Source: Agromyces sp. LHK192 (lineage in GTDB: Bacteria; Actinomycetota; Actinomycetes; Actinomycetales; Microbacteriaceae). Taken from it: DNA of 64,000 nucleotides. Numbering within the stretch: position 1 is the first letter of the stretch; each line of letters begins with the position of its first letter. Where the stretch lies: positions 2,976,001-3,040,000 of the forward strand of contig NZ_CP034753.1 in NCBI RefSeq assembly GCF_004006235.1, given 5' to 3'. The notes under the pieces are model-generated. The model was given only the letters and a program-made list of their open reading frames with translations. It ran no database searches and was not told where the DNA came from. Shown here piece by piece: positions 40,722 to 49,022 of the stretch. The translations under genes were made by a program, and so were the position numbers.

Positions 40722-43225
40722 AGCTTCTCGATCGGTGCGATCTTGATGAGCAGCTTCTTCGCGCCCGCCGAGTCGAACGAGACGTGGGCGATGCGCTTGC
40801 TCCCCTCGCCGGTGACCTGCGTGACCCGCCCCTCGCCGAAGTCGGTGTGCCGGATGCGGTCGCCGGCCTCGAGCGTGAGATCGCCGTTGTCGCGGACGGT
40901 GCCGGTCACCCGGTTCGCCCACTCGGTCTTCGTCGCCGAGTTCTTCGTCACGCTGAACCGCTCGAGGTCGCGGCTGCGTGTGCCCCACGCTCCTCCACCG
41001 CCGGGGCCCGAGCCCGGTCCGCCGCGCCTCGCGTTCAGCGCGCGAGGCTGCGTGCCGCCGCGACTCGTCGCCATGCCCGGCGACTGCTTCCAGTCGATGA
41101 GCGCCTCGGGGATCTCCTGCAGGTAGCGGCTCGGCATCGCGACGGCGACCTCGCCGAACTGCGCCCGGCTCATCGCGAGCGACAGGTACAGGCGCTTGCG
41201 CGCGCGCGTGATGCCGACGTAGAAGAGCCGCCGCTCCTCGGCGGGGCCGCCGGGTTCGGTCGCTGACATCTGGTGCGGCAGCAGGCCCTCCTCGAGCCCG
41301 GTGAGGAAGACCGCCTGGTACTCGAGGCCCTTCGCCGTGTGCAGGGTCATCAGCGAGACCGTGCCCGACGCGTCGTCGAGCTCGTCGGCCGCCGCGACGA
41401 GCGAGACCTGCGTGAGGAAGTCGACCAGCGTGGCCTGCGGGTTCTCGCGGTCGAAGTCGCGCGTCTGCGCGACGAGCTCCTCGACGTTCTCGGCACGCGT
41501 CTCGTCCTGCGGGTCGCGGCTGTTGCGCAGCGCGTCGATGAGCCCGGAACGCTCCAGCAGGAACACGAGGACGTCCGAGACCTTCGCCGCGCCCTCGTTC
41601 GCGCCCGCGTCGATGGCCGCCTGATCGGGCACGAGCATGAGCGCCGCCTCGTCGAGCACGTCGGCGAGCGCGGTGATCGCGCCCGTCACCTTCGGGCCGA
41701 GCCCGAGCTCGCCCGCCGACCGCATGGCCTGCCGGAACGAGATCCCGTTGTGCTCCGCGAACACCGCGATCGCCGTCTCGGTCGCAGGCCCGATGCCGCG
41801 CTTGGGGGTGTTCAGGATGCGCCGGAGCGCGAGCTCGTCGAGCGGGTTCGCGACCGAGACGAGGTACGCCATCGCGTCCTTGATCTCGGCACGCTCGTAG
41901 AACTTCGTGCCGCCGACGACCCGGTACGGCACCGCCGAGCGCACGAAGATCTCCTCCAGTGCACGGGTCTGGGCGTTGGTGCGGTAGAACACCGCGATGT
42001 CGCGGTACGCGACGCCCGAGCGGTGCAGCGCCTCGATCTCGTCGACGACGAACTGGGCCTCGTCGTGGGCGGTGTACCCGGTGTAGCCGACGATCTTCTC
42101 GCCGTCGCCGTCCGCCGTCCAGAGCTTCTTGTCCTTGCGGTCGAAGTTGTTCGAGATCACGGCGTTCGCGGCCGACAGGATGTTCTGGGTCGATCGGTAG
42201 TTCTGCTCGAGCAGGACGACGGACGCCCCGGGGAAGTCGCGTTCGAACTCGACGATGTTGCGGATGTCGGCGCCGCGGAAGGCGTAGATCGACTGGTCGG
42301 AGTCGCCGACGACGGTGAGCGAGGCGCCCGGGATCGCCCCGTCGTCGTCGACCAGGCCGGTGACCAGCACGCCGTGCGAGTCGAGCTCGGCGACGACATG
42401 GGGCTCGACCGGGCGGGTGAACTCGCGGATGAGCGCGTATTGCGCGTGGTTCGTGTCCTGGTACTCGTCGACGAGGATGTGCCGGAACCGCCGCTGGTAG
42501 AGCGCCGCGACCTTCGGGAACGCCCGGAACAGGTAGACCGTCTCGGCGATCAGGTCGTCGAAGTCGAGTGCGCTGGCGTCGCGCAGCCGGCGGGTGTACT
42601 GCCGGAAGATCTCGAGGAACATGACCTCCTGCGGGTCGTTCGCGTTCGCGTTCCGCGCGTACGACTCGACGTCGGCCAGTTCGTTCTTGAGCTTCGAGAT
42701 CTTCGCCTGGGCGCTCGCGGGGGTGAACCCCATGGCGTCGGCGTCGAGCTCCTTGATGATGCGCTTGAGCACCGTGCGGGTGTCGGCCGAGTCGTAGATC
42801 GTGAACGTCGAGCTGAGCCCGAGCGACTCGGCCTCGCGGCGCAGGATGCGCACGCACGCCGAGTGGAACGTCGAGATCCACATGCCGGACGCCCCCTCGC
42901 CGAGCAGCGCCTCGACGCGCTCGCGCATCTCGGCTGCGGCCTTGTTGGTGAAGGTGATCGCGAGGATCTGGCTGGGCCACGCCTCGCGGCGCTGGATGAG
43001 GCTCGCGATGCGGTGCGTGAGCACCCGGGTCTTGCCGGATCCCGCACCCGCGACGATCAGCAGCGCCGGTCCGCGGTACTCGACCGCTTCGCGCTGCTGC
43101 GGGTTGAGCCCCGCGGTCAGGGGGTCTTCGGCTTCGGGGCGGTCGGCTTCGAAACGGTCAGGCTCGGAACTGCCGGGCGCCTCGCGCCATCCGGCCGGGT
43201 CGTCGGGGTCGAGGATCAGCGTCAT
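40718..43225 (-). CDS. pcrA: ATP-dependent DNA helicase PcrA/UvrD
   Basis: 835 residues, slightly longer than the usual 720-780. Superfamily 1A helicase acting in nucleotide excision repair and conflict resolution. Motifs in order: Q motif LNPQQREAV (about 40-48), Walker A VAGAGSGKTR, Ia ITFTNKAA, II VDEYQDTN, III VVGDSDQSIYAFRGA, IV EQNYRST, V TLHTAKGLEY and VI YVGITRARKRLYLS. The C-terminal tail ends with a Tudor-like domain (GDRIRHTDFGEGRVTQV) that in PcrA binds RNA polymerase. The N-terminal 35 residues are an acidic extension. A -10 box lies nine bases before the ATG. Confidence 0.97.
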   Translation of the reverse strand: MTLILDPDDPAGWREAPGSSEPDRFEADRPEAEDPLTAGLNPQQREAVEYRGPALLIVAGAGSGKTRVLTHRIASLIQRREAWPSQILAITFTNKAAAEMRERVEALLGEGASGMWISTFHSACVRILRREAESLGLSSTFTIYDSADTRTVLKRIIKELDADAMGFTPASAQAKISKLKNELADVESYARNANANDPQEVMFLEIFRQYTRRLRDASALDFDDLIAETVYLFRAFPKVAALYQRRFRHILVDEYQDTNHAQYALIREFTRPVEPHVVAELDSHGVLVTGLVDDDGAIPGASLTVVGDSDQSIYAFRGADIRNIVEFERDFPGASVVLLEQNYRSTQNILSAANAVISNNFDRKDKKLWTADGDGEKIVGYTGYTAHDEAQFVVDEIEALHRSGVAYRDIAVFYRTNAQTRALEEIFVRSAVPYRVVGGTKFYERAEIKDAMAYLVSVANPLDELALRRILNTPKRGIGPATETAIAVFAEHNGISFRQAMRSAGELGLGPKVTGAITALADVLDEAALMLVPDQAAIDAGANEGAAKVSDVLVFLLERSGLIDALRNSRDPQDETRAENVEELVAQTRDFDRENPQATLVDFLTQVSLVAAADELDDASGTVSLMTLHTAKGLEYQAVFLTGLEEGLLPHQMSATEPGGPAEERRLFYVGITRARKRLYLSLAMSRAQFGEVAVAMPSRYLQEIPEALIDWKQSPGMATSRGGTQPRALNARRGGPGSGPGGGGAWGTRSRDLERFSVTKNSATKTEWANRVTGTVRDNGDLTLEAGDRIRHTDFGEGRVTQVTGEGSKRIAHVSFDSAGAKKLLIKIAPIEKL

Positions 43226-43234
43226 GTCCCGTCG

Positions 43235-43240
43235 ATTCTA
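43235..43240 (-). promoter_or_regulatory. -10 box close to the pcrA start
   Basis: TAGAAT on the minus strand ends nine bases before ATG 43225; no ribosome-binding site fits between. Suggests a leaderless or nearly leaderless pcrA mRNA. Confidence 0.45.
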
Positions 43241-43271
43241 GGCCGCGCCTCCGACACCCGGCCGGGAGCGA

Positions 43272-43300
43272 CGAACGCCCCGGCGGGGCCGGGGCGTTCG
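43272..43300 (-). terminator. Terminator hairpin after the proline-rich membrane gene
   Basis: CGAACGCCCCGG, 5-base loop, CCGGGGCGTTCG: a perfect 12-bp stem two bases beyond the TGA at 43305-43303. Its position marks that TGA as the ancestral end of the upstream gene. Confidence 0.75.
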
Positions 43301-43302
43301 GG

Positions 43303-44282
43303 TCACTGCGGAGGCGCCTGGGGTGGAGCCTGCTGCGGCGGGGCCTGCGGGGCGGCGCCTGCGGCGGGATGCCGGCGGGCGGGGCCTGCGGCGGCGCGGC
43401 GGGCGCGGGCGGCGGGGCGGTCGGGGGCGCCGGCGGCTGCGCGTACCCCGGGGGCACCTGCGGAGCCGTCGGGGCCGGATACCCCGGAGGCACCGGCTGT
43501 GGCGCGTACGCGGGGGGCACCTGCTGGGGCGCGTAGCCGGGAGGCGCCTGCGCCGGCGCGTACCCCGGAGGCACCTGCTGCGGTGCGTACCCGGGCGGCA
43601 CCTGGCCGTACCCGGCCGGCGCACCGTACGTCGGCGCAGGGGTCGGGTCCTTCGGCTCGAACGCACGGATGATCACGGGGATCACCGCGGTCACGACGGC
43701 GACGAGCGAAGTCGCCGCAGCGGTCCGCCACCACCAGTCGGGCCAGTCGGGTTCCGGGAAGGCCGCCGGGATGGCGAGGACGAGCGCCGTCAGTCCGACG
43801 AACACGACGGTGGCGATGCCGAACGCCTTGGTCGTCGTCTTCTTGGCCCGGGAGACGAAGTAGAGGATGTACAGCTGGGTGACGAGCAGCGCCAGTCGCA
43901 GCAGGATGATGACGAGCACGAAGCGGCCGAGCTGCACCGTCCAGACTCCGGGGTCCGCGGTGTCGGCCGGCTGCCCCCAGCCGTTCCAGAGCTTGATCAG
44001 GCCGACCGCCACGAGCACGACGTTCACCGTGACCGACGCGGGCAGGTACCACCGGTTCGGGCCGTCCGACACGTTGGCGTCGAGCACCACGGTGCCGGCG
44101 AAGATGGCCACGAGCAGCAGCGTGAGCCAGGCCCTGGCCGCGATGTTGGCCTGGTCGCCGACGATGATGAAGAACCCGCCGAGCACGGCGGCGGCGATCA
44201 GCATGCCGATGGCGAGGTACATCGCCCACGTCGTCGCGCGGGACCGGCGCGGCGGCGCGGTCGTCGGAGTCGGATCGCTCAT
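43303..44282 (-). pseudogene. Proline-rich polytopic membrane protein with an apparent frameshift near its 3' end
   Basis: ATG at 44282 with AAGGAG at good spacing. The first 220 residues form about six membrane helices; the tail is a repeat of VPPGYAP(Q)Q-like units (about 230-310), as in DUF4190/DUF4339-type actinobacterial proteins; function unknown. As written, the frame runs on into Arg-rich sequence past the hairpin and overlaps the pcrA start, ending at 43158 (374 residues). The neighbouring frame instead continues the Pro-Gln pattern (APQAPPQQAPPQAPPQ) and stops at 43303, right before the hairpin. One missing base near 43355, inside GCCGCCCC, explains this. It may be a sequencing error in a GC-rich repeat, or a real mutation that changes only the tail. 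Confidence 0.75.
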
Positions 44283-44475
44283 GCAGTGCTCCTTCGGGTG
44301 GTGTGCCCTCACCATAGCGATCCCGCCCCGCCGTTCGGGGGCGATCTGCACACGTCGCCGGAATCGGGGGAATCGTCCGATCGTCCGGTCGCGGGTAACC
44401 TTTCGTTCGCACGCGCGGGCCATCGTCGACCCGCACGCGCCGACAGAGCCGTCGCCCTACCCCCTTGGAGCCTCG

Positions 44476-45954
44476 ATGACCGGACCGCGCCCGAACGCCT
44501 CCGAATCCCCGACCGACCGCCCCGCGGCCACCCCGACCCCCGCGGACGCGGCGCCCCACGGCGCCGCGTCCGACGGCTCCGTGCCCGGCGCCGCCGCCGC
44601 GACCAAGCCCTGGCGGTACGCCATCGGCATGTTCGGGACGTCGATCCCGATCAACATGATCAAGGGCTCGATGATCCTGTACTACGTCGACATCCTGGGC
44701 CTCGACGTGCGCGTCTACGGCGCGGTGATGGTCGTGTACGCGATCATCGACGCGATCGACAACCCGGTGCTGGGATTCCTCTCCGACCGCACCCGCACCC
44801 GGTGGGGCCGTCGCCGGCCGTGGCTGGTCATCGGGGCGCCGCTGCTCGCGGCATCCATGATCGGGTTCTTCTCGGCGCCGACGTCGCTCGACGGACTCGG
44901 CCTCGTGCTCTGGTTCGCAGTGTTCGCGATCCTGTGCGAGGCGTTCGACTCGATGCTGAACGCGAACTACGGCGCGCTGCTGCCGGAACTGTTCCCCGTC
45001 GAGAAGCAGCGGGCGGTCGCGAACTCGCTGCGCCAGGGCTTCCAGCTCGTCGCCCTCGTGATCTCGCTCGCCGTCACGCCGCTGCTCACGACGAAGGTGT
45101 TCGGCACCGAGGAGACGACCACCGGCTTCACCGTCACCGCGATCATCTACGGGGCGATCGCGGTCGTCGTGATCCTGTTCATGGCGTTCGGCGCGAAGGA
45201 GAACCCGCGGTATGCGGAGGCGGCCCGCCCGCGGTTCTTCGCCACGGTGTGGCAGATCGTGCGCAACCCGCGCTTCTGGACGATCGGGATCGCCGGGGCC
45301 TGCTACGGGTCGGCGATGGCGCTCGTGCTCGCGGGACTCCAGCTCTACGTGCGCTACGCGCTCGGCCTGCCCGTCTCGGACGCGCTGTTCCTGCAGGCCG
45401 CGGTGATCCTGGTCTCGGTGCTCGGCCTGTTCGCGTGGACGCGCGTGGTGCGCCGCAGGGGCGCGGCGTTCACGTGGCGCCTCGCGTTCGTGGTGCTCGC
45501 GCTCAGCTTCATCCCGCTGTTCTTCGCGAACAGCCTCGTCACCGCGATCCTCGCGGGCATCCTCGTCGGCATCGGCTACTCGGGCATGCTCGCGACGAAC
45601 GACCTGATCGTCGCCCGCGTGCTCGACGACGACGCGCGCCGGCACGGCCAGCACCGCGAAGGCCTGTTCCTCTCGGCGTTCGGGTTCTTCGGCCGGCTCA
45701 ACGCGATCGTGAGCGGGCTCGCACTCGCCTCGCTGGCCTGGTTCTTCGGGTACCAGTCGGGCGATGCGCCGGGCGACCAGCCCGACCTCGCGTTCCGGTT
45801 CTTCCTGTGCGTCTACCCGTTCGTGCTGTGCGCGATCGGCGCGGTGCTGGCGCGGTTCATCCGGGTTCCCGAGGGTGCCGCCGAGCACCGCGAAGACGCC
45901 GACGCCTCGACGCGGGATGCCGCGGCCCGCGCATCCGACGAGGTCGACGGGTGA
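44476..45954 (+). CDS. GPH-family sugar/cation symporter (MFS)
   Basis: 492 residues, 12 membrane helices, the glycoside-pentoside-hexuronide symporter layout. A 45-residue Pro/Ala-rich N-terminal tail precedes helix 1 (WRYAIGMFGTSIPINMIKGS). The signature loop is IDAIDNPVLGFLSDRTRTRWGRRRPW, i.e. the conserved D-x-D-x-P and GRRRPW after helix 2, and LPELFPVEKQR follows helix 4. GGAG six bases before ATG. The stop overlaps the GTG of the ChbG-like deacetylase (GTGA), so import of an N-acetylated or glycosidic sugar followed by deacetylation is a fair inference. Confidence 0.92.
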   Translation: MTGPRPNASESPTDRPAATPTPADAAPHGAASDGSVPGAAAATKPWRYAIGMFGTSIPINMIKGSMILYYVDILGLDVRVYGAVMVVYAIIDAIDNPVLGFLSDRTRTRWGRRRPWLVIGAPLLAASMIGFFSAPTSLDGLGLVLWFAVFAILCEAFDSMLNANYGALLPELFPVEKQRAVANSLRQGFQLVALVISLAVTPLLTTKVFGTEETTTGFTVTAIIYGAIAVVVILFMAFGAKENPRYAEAARPRFFATVWQIVRNPRFWTIGIAGACYGSAMALVLAGLQLYVRYALGLPVSDALFLQAAVILVSVLGLFAWTRVVRRRGAAFTWRLAFVVLALSFIPLFFANSLVTAILAGILVGIGYSGMLATNDLIVARVLDDDARRHGQHREGLFLSAFGFFGRLNAIVSGLALASLAWFFGYQSGDAPGDQPDLAFRFFLCVYPFVLCAIGAVLARFIRVPEGAAEHREDADASTRDAAARASDEVDG

Positions 45955-46787
45955 CCCGACGCCTGGTGATCACGGCCGACGACCTCGGGCGTGATCCGGC
46001 GGGCGACCCCGCGATCGTGGAGCTCGCCGCCGAGGGCCTCATCACGGCGACGACCGCGATCGTCGTCGGCGTCGGGCCGACCGCCGAGACCGTCGCGGCA
46101 CTGCAGGCCGCCGGCATCGAACCGAGGCTGCACGCGACGCTGTCGAGCGAGCGCGGGATCGCGGCATGGCATCCGCTCACCGCCGGCGCGTCCCTGGGCA
46201 GCGAACCTGGCGGCCCGCTCCCGTTCGACGCGGCGCTGGTCGGCGAGCGCGCCGTGCCCGGCGAGGTCGCCGCCGAGCTCGCGGCCCAACTCGTCCGGCT
46301 GCGCGCGCTCGGCGCACGCCCGGCCGCGCTGGACTCGCACGCGGGCACCCTCTACGGGCTCACCGGCCGCTCGTTCGTGCCCGAGGCGCTCGCGCTCTGC
46401 GCGCGCGAACGCATCGGCTTCCGACTGCCCCGCGACCTCGCGCCCTACCTCGGAGCCGAGGCCCCTGCCCCGCTCGCGGCGCTGCATGAGCAGGCCGTCG
46501 CCGCAGCGGATGCCGCGGGCGTGCCGCTGCCCGCTGCGATGGTCACCAACCGGCGCACGGCCGGCGACCTCGGCCGCTACGACGCGCTGCTCGACGACGT
46601 GCGCCGGATGCTCGCCGCCCTGCCCGAGGGAACCAGCGAGCTGTTCCTGCATCCGGCCCCCGAGGAGGAGGCGGCGGCATCGGGTCCCGGTACGGCCGTT
46701 CGAGCCTGGGAGTTCCGCCTGCTGCGCGACCCCGCGTTCCGCGCCGCGATCGACGCCGAGGACATCGAGCTCGCCCACGCCTGGTGA
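45951..46787 (+). CDS. ChbG/HpnK (YdjC-like) carbohydrate deacetylase
   Basis: 278 residues from a GTG overlapping the transporter stop. Metal-dependent deacetylase fold: LVITADDLG at the N-terminus gives the catalytic/metal Asp pair, DSHAGTLYG the first His, and SELFLHPAP the second His. Known members deacetylate chitobiose-type diacetyl sugars (ChbG) or a hopanoid sugar (HpnK). Coupling to a GPH symporter points to a catabolic role on an imported N-acetyl sugar. It converges on the response regulator with 12 bases between stops. Confidence 0.9.
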   Translation: MTRRLVITADDLGRDPAGDPAIVELAAEGLITATTAIVVGVGPTAETVAALQAAGIEPRLHATLSSERGIAAWHPLTAGASLGSEPGGPLPFDAALVGERAVPGEVAAELAAQLVRLRALGARPAALDSHAGTLYGLTGRSFVPEALALCARERIGFRLPRDLAPYLGAEAPAPLAALHEQAVAAADAAGVPLPAAMVTNRRTAGDLGRYDALLDDVRRMLAALPEGTSELFLHPAPEEEAAASGPGTAVRAWEFRLLRDPAFRAAIDAEDIELAHAW

Positions 46788-46799
46788 GCACTCCGGCGA

Positions 46800-47561
46800 T
46801 CAGGCGTCCGCTTCGCCGACGCGCACGAGCCCGCCCTCGTAGGCGATCACGGCGACCTGCACGCGGTCGCGGACACCGAGCCTCGCGAACAGCCGCGAGA
46901 CGTAGGTCTTCACCGTCGATTCGGAGAGGAACAGTCGGGCGGCGATCTCGGCGTTGGAGCATCCGCGGGCCACGAGGCGGGCGATGTCCGACTCGCGTTC
47001 GGTGAGCCGTGCCAGCTGCGCCTCGGCGGCCGCTGACGCCGGCGACGCCGGCCCGCCCGTCGTGCCGGCGAACCGCTCGAGCAGCCGCGCGGTCACCGCC
47101 GGCGCGAGCATCGCCTCGCCGCGGGCGACGACGCGCACGGCGTGCACGAGGTCGTCCGGCGGGATGTCCTTCAGCAGGAATCCGGATGCTCCGGCGCGCA
47201 TCGCGGCGTAGACGAGTTCGTCGAGGTCGAACGTGGTGAGCGCGAGCACCCGCGGGGCGTCCGGTTGCGCGGCGATGCGGCGCGTCGCCTCGACGCCGTC
47301 GAGCACGGGCATCCGCATGTCCATCAGCACCACGTCGGGCGCGGTGCGGGCGACCCCGTCGATCGCCGCCGCGCCGTCGCCGGCCTCGGCCACGACCTCG
47401 AATCCGGCGCGCTCGAGGATGAGCCGGAAGCCGGCGCGCACCAACTCCTGGTCGTCGGCGATGACGATGCGCACCGGGTGCGAGGGCGCCGGTTGCGAGG
47501 GCATCGGTTGCGAGGGCACCGGTTGCGAGGGCGCCGACCCGGCGGTCGTCTCGGCGGTCAA
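46800..47561 (-). CDS. Response regulator, NarL/FixJ family
   Basis: 253 residues if started at the TTG (47561) that overlaps the kinase stop (TTGA), with GAGGGG six bases upstream. The receiver starts with VRIVIADDQELVRAGF, the phospho-acceptor Asp is in VVLMDMRMPVLDG, the Lys in FLLKDI. The C-terminal helix-turn-helix is LTERESDIARLVARGCSNAE through SESTVKTYVSRL. The first 30 residues are only PSQPx pentapeptides from a 15-bp repeat array; ATG and GTG codons inside or just after it are alternative starts. Partner of the kinase encoded immediately upstream. Confidence 0.93.
   Translation of the reverse strand: MTAETTAGSAPSQPVPSQPMPSQPAPSHPVRIVIADDQELVRAGFRLILERAGFEVVAEAGDGAAAIDGVARTAPDVVLMDMRMPVLDGVEATRRIAAQPDAPRVLALTTFDLDELVYAAMRAGASGFLLKDIPPDDLVHAVRVVARGEAMLAPAVTARLLERFAGTTGGPASPASAAAEAQLARLTERESDIARLVARGCSNAEIAARLFLSESTVKTYVSRLFARLGVRDRVQVAVIAYEGGLVRVGEADA
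47476..47535 (-). repeat. 15-bp tandem repeat (four units) at the response-regulator N-terminus
   Basis: Plus-strand units: GGGTGCGAGGGCGCC, GGTTGCGAGGGCATC, GGTTGCGAGGGCACC, GGTTGCGAGGGCGCC. They encode four PSQP/HPx pentapeptides between the kinase stop and the receiver domain. Confidence 0.85.
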
Positions 47562-48787
47562 CTCGCACCCCTCGTCGGCAGGCTCGCGTGCACCGTCCAG
47601 CCCTGTCCTCCCTCGGTCGGGCCTGCGGCGAACTCCCCGCCGTAGAGCGCGACCCGCTCGCGCATGCCGATGAGCCCGTGCCCTCCCGGCCGGGCGAGCG
47701 TCGGTGCGGGTGTTCCCGATGCCCCGGGGGCTGCGGCCGGACGTCGCGGGCCGTCGTCCTCGATCGCGATGTCGACGCGGCCGTCCGCCGAGGTCAGCGT
47801 CACCGTCGCGTTCGACGCCAGAGCATGCTTGCGCACGTTCGTCAGGGACTCCTGCACGATCCGGAAGATCGCGAGCTGCTCGCCGGCGCCGAGGTGCGCG
47901 ACGCCGCCGGCGGTCCGGTACTCGACCTCGAGCCCGTCCATCCGGGCGTGTTCGACGAGCTCGGCGATCCGGTCGATCCCGGGTTGCGGCGCGAGCGTGC
48001 GATCGTCGTCCTCGCGCAGGAGCGCGACCACCCGCCGCACCTCGGCGAGCGCGTCCGATCCGGTCGACCGGATCGTATCGAGCGCGCCGCGCACGAACGC
48101 CGGATCGTCTTCGACGGCCTGCGCCGCGGCTCCGGCCTGCACGACCATCACGCTCACCGAGTGCCCGAGGATGTCGTGCAACTCGCGGGAGATACGCGCC
48201 CGCTCGTCGGCCACGGCGCGCGCCGACGCCTCCCTCGCGGCCGCCTGGGCCTCTGCCGCGCGGACCGCCGCGTCGACCGCACGCCGCTCGGACGACCGGA
48301 GTCCCCAGCCGATGCCGAGCACGGCGAGGAGCACGCCCCAGTGGAACAGCAGTTCGCTCGGAGATTGCAGCACCGGCTGCGTCAGGTCGGCGGCGACGAC
48401 CGCGGCGAGCACGGCGCCGACGACCACGGGACCGTCGCGCCGTGTTCCGTGCCGGACCGCCGAGTACAGCGCCAGGTACATGGGCACCAGTTGCCCGAAG
48501 AACAGGATCGGAACGACCCCGCCGCCGGCGAATGCGGCGGCGACCCACACGGCCGGCACGACGACGAGCACGATGGGCCTCGTCCGGCGGAACGCGAGCG
48601 CGATCGCCGCCACCACGACCGCGACGGAGGTCGCCGCCGACGGCGCTGCGCCCTGCGTCGACTCGAACGGCACCCACATCTCGGCGAGGCCGAGCGCCGC
48701 CACGACGACGGCGAGGCCGACGTCCTGGGCGAGGTGCCACCGCGCGCGGCGATCCATGCCACTGCGATCCATGTCACAGCGATCCAT
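47558..48787 (-). CDS. Sensor histidine kinase, NarL/DesK type (HisKA_3)
   Basis: 409 residues from the first of three in-frame ATGs. About five or six membrane helices (residues 15-165), a short coiled linker (VDAAVRAAEAQAAAREASA), then the phosphoacceptor helix RISRELHDILGHSVSV (His in ELHD), the N-box QESLTNVRKHA and ATP-lid glycines GGHGLIGMRERV. Signal unknown. The N-terminus is encoded by a 15-bp repeat in which every unit supplies an ATG (48787, 48772, 48757). The -10 box TACCCT seven bases before 48787 favours the first. Cotranscribed with the response regulator. Confidence 0.93.
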   Translation of the reverse strand: MDRCDMDRSGMDRRARWHLAQDVGLAVVVAALGLAEMWVPFESTQGAAPSAATSVAVVVAAIALAFRRTRPIVLVVVPAVWVAAAFAGGGVVPILFFGQLVPMYLALYSAVRHGTRRDGPVVVGAVLAAVVAADLTQPVLQSPSELLFHWGVLLAVLGIGWGLRSSERRAVDAAVRAAEAQAAAREASARAVADERARISRELHDILGHSVSVMVVQAGAAAQAVEDDPAFVRGALDTIRSTGSDALAEVRRVVALLREDDDRTLAPQPGIDRIAELVEHARMDGLEVEYRTAGGVAHLGAGEQLAIFRIVQESLTNVRKHALASNATVTLTSADGRVDIAIEDDGPRRPAAAPGASGTPAPTLARPGGHGLIGMRERVALYGGEFAAGPTEGGQGWTVHASLPTRGAS

Positions 48788-48795
48788 GCCACAGA
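48751..48795 (-). repeat. 15-bp tandem repeat (three units) supplying three kinase start codons
   Basis: Plus-strand units: GATCCATGCCACTGC, GATCCATGTCACAGC, GATCCATGCCACAGA. Read on the minus strand they give MDRCD, MDRSG and MDRRA; each opens with an in-frame ATG. Confidence 0.85.
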
Positions 48796-48800
48796 GGGTA
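48795..48800 (-). promoter_or_regulatory. -10 box of a leaderless promoter for the kinase-regulator operon
   Basis: TACCCT on the minus strand ends seven bases before the first ATG at 48787. Confidence 0.45.
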
Positions 48801-48949
48801 GACCCGCGCACCCCGCGCCCGATGTCACCCGAAGTGGACACGCGCGTCGACGTCGGATGACTTCCCGGCGACGGCGCCGCACGTCGGTCGATCCGCTTCG
48901 GTACCCAGTGCGGATGCCTCGGATTCCGCCGGGGCGTACCTTCGCGGCC

Positions 48950-48994
48950 GACGTCGCACCCGCCGACGCCGCACCCGCGGACGCCGTTCGGCCG
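48950..48994 (+). repeat. Intergenic 15-bp repeat (two good units, one partial)
   Basis: GACGTCGCACCCGCC, GACGCCGCACCCGCG, then a diverged GACGCCGTTCGGCCG, in the gap before the membrane gene at 49023. The unit length equals that of the coding arrays although no gene is recognised here. Confidence 0.55.
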
Positions 48995-49022
48995 CATCGC
49001 GACCGCCAGAGAGGAATCCACC

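Noticed and set aside
43158..43302. C-terminal extension of the proline-rich membrane protein to the stop at 43158
   Set aside because: It crosses a terminator hairpin and overlaps pcrA; the neighbouring frame continues the repeat and stops at 43303, which a single-base indel explains.
43400..43640. Repeated VPPGYAPQQ-encoding DNA as a mobile or minisatellite element
   Set aside because: It is an ordinary Pro-Gly-Tyr low-complexity protein tail, common in actinobacterial membrane proteins.
47476..48795. The short repeat arrays as a CRISPR array
   Set aside because: Units are 15 bp, contiguous and without spacers, and most are in-frame coding; no cas genes nearby.
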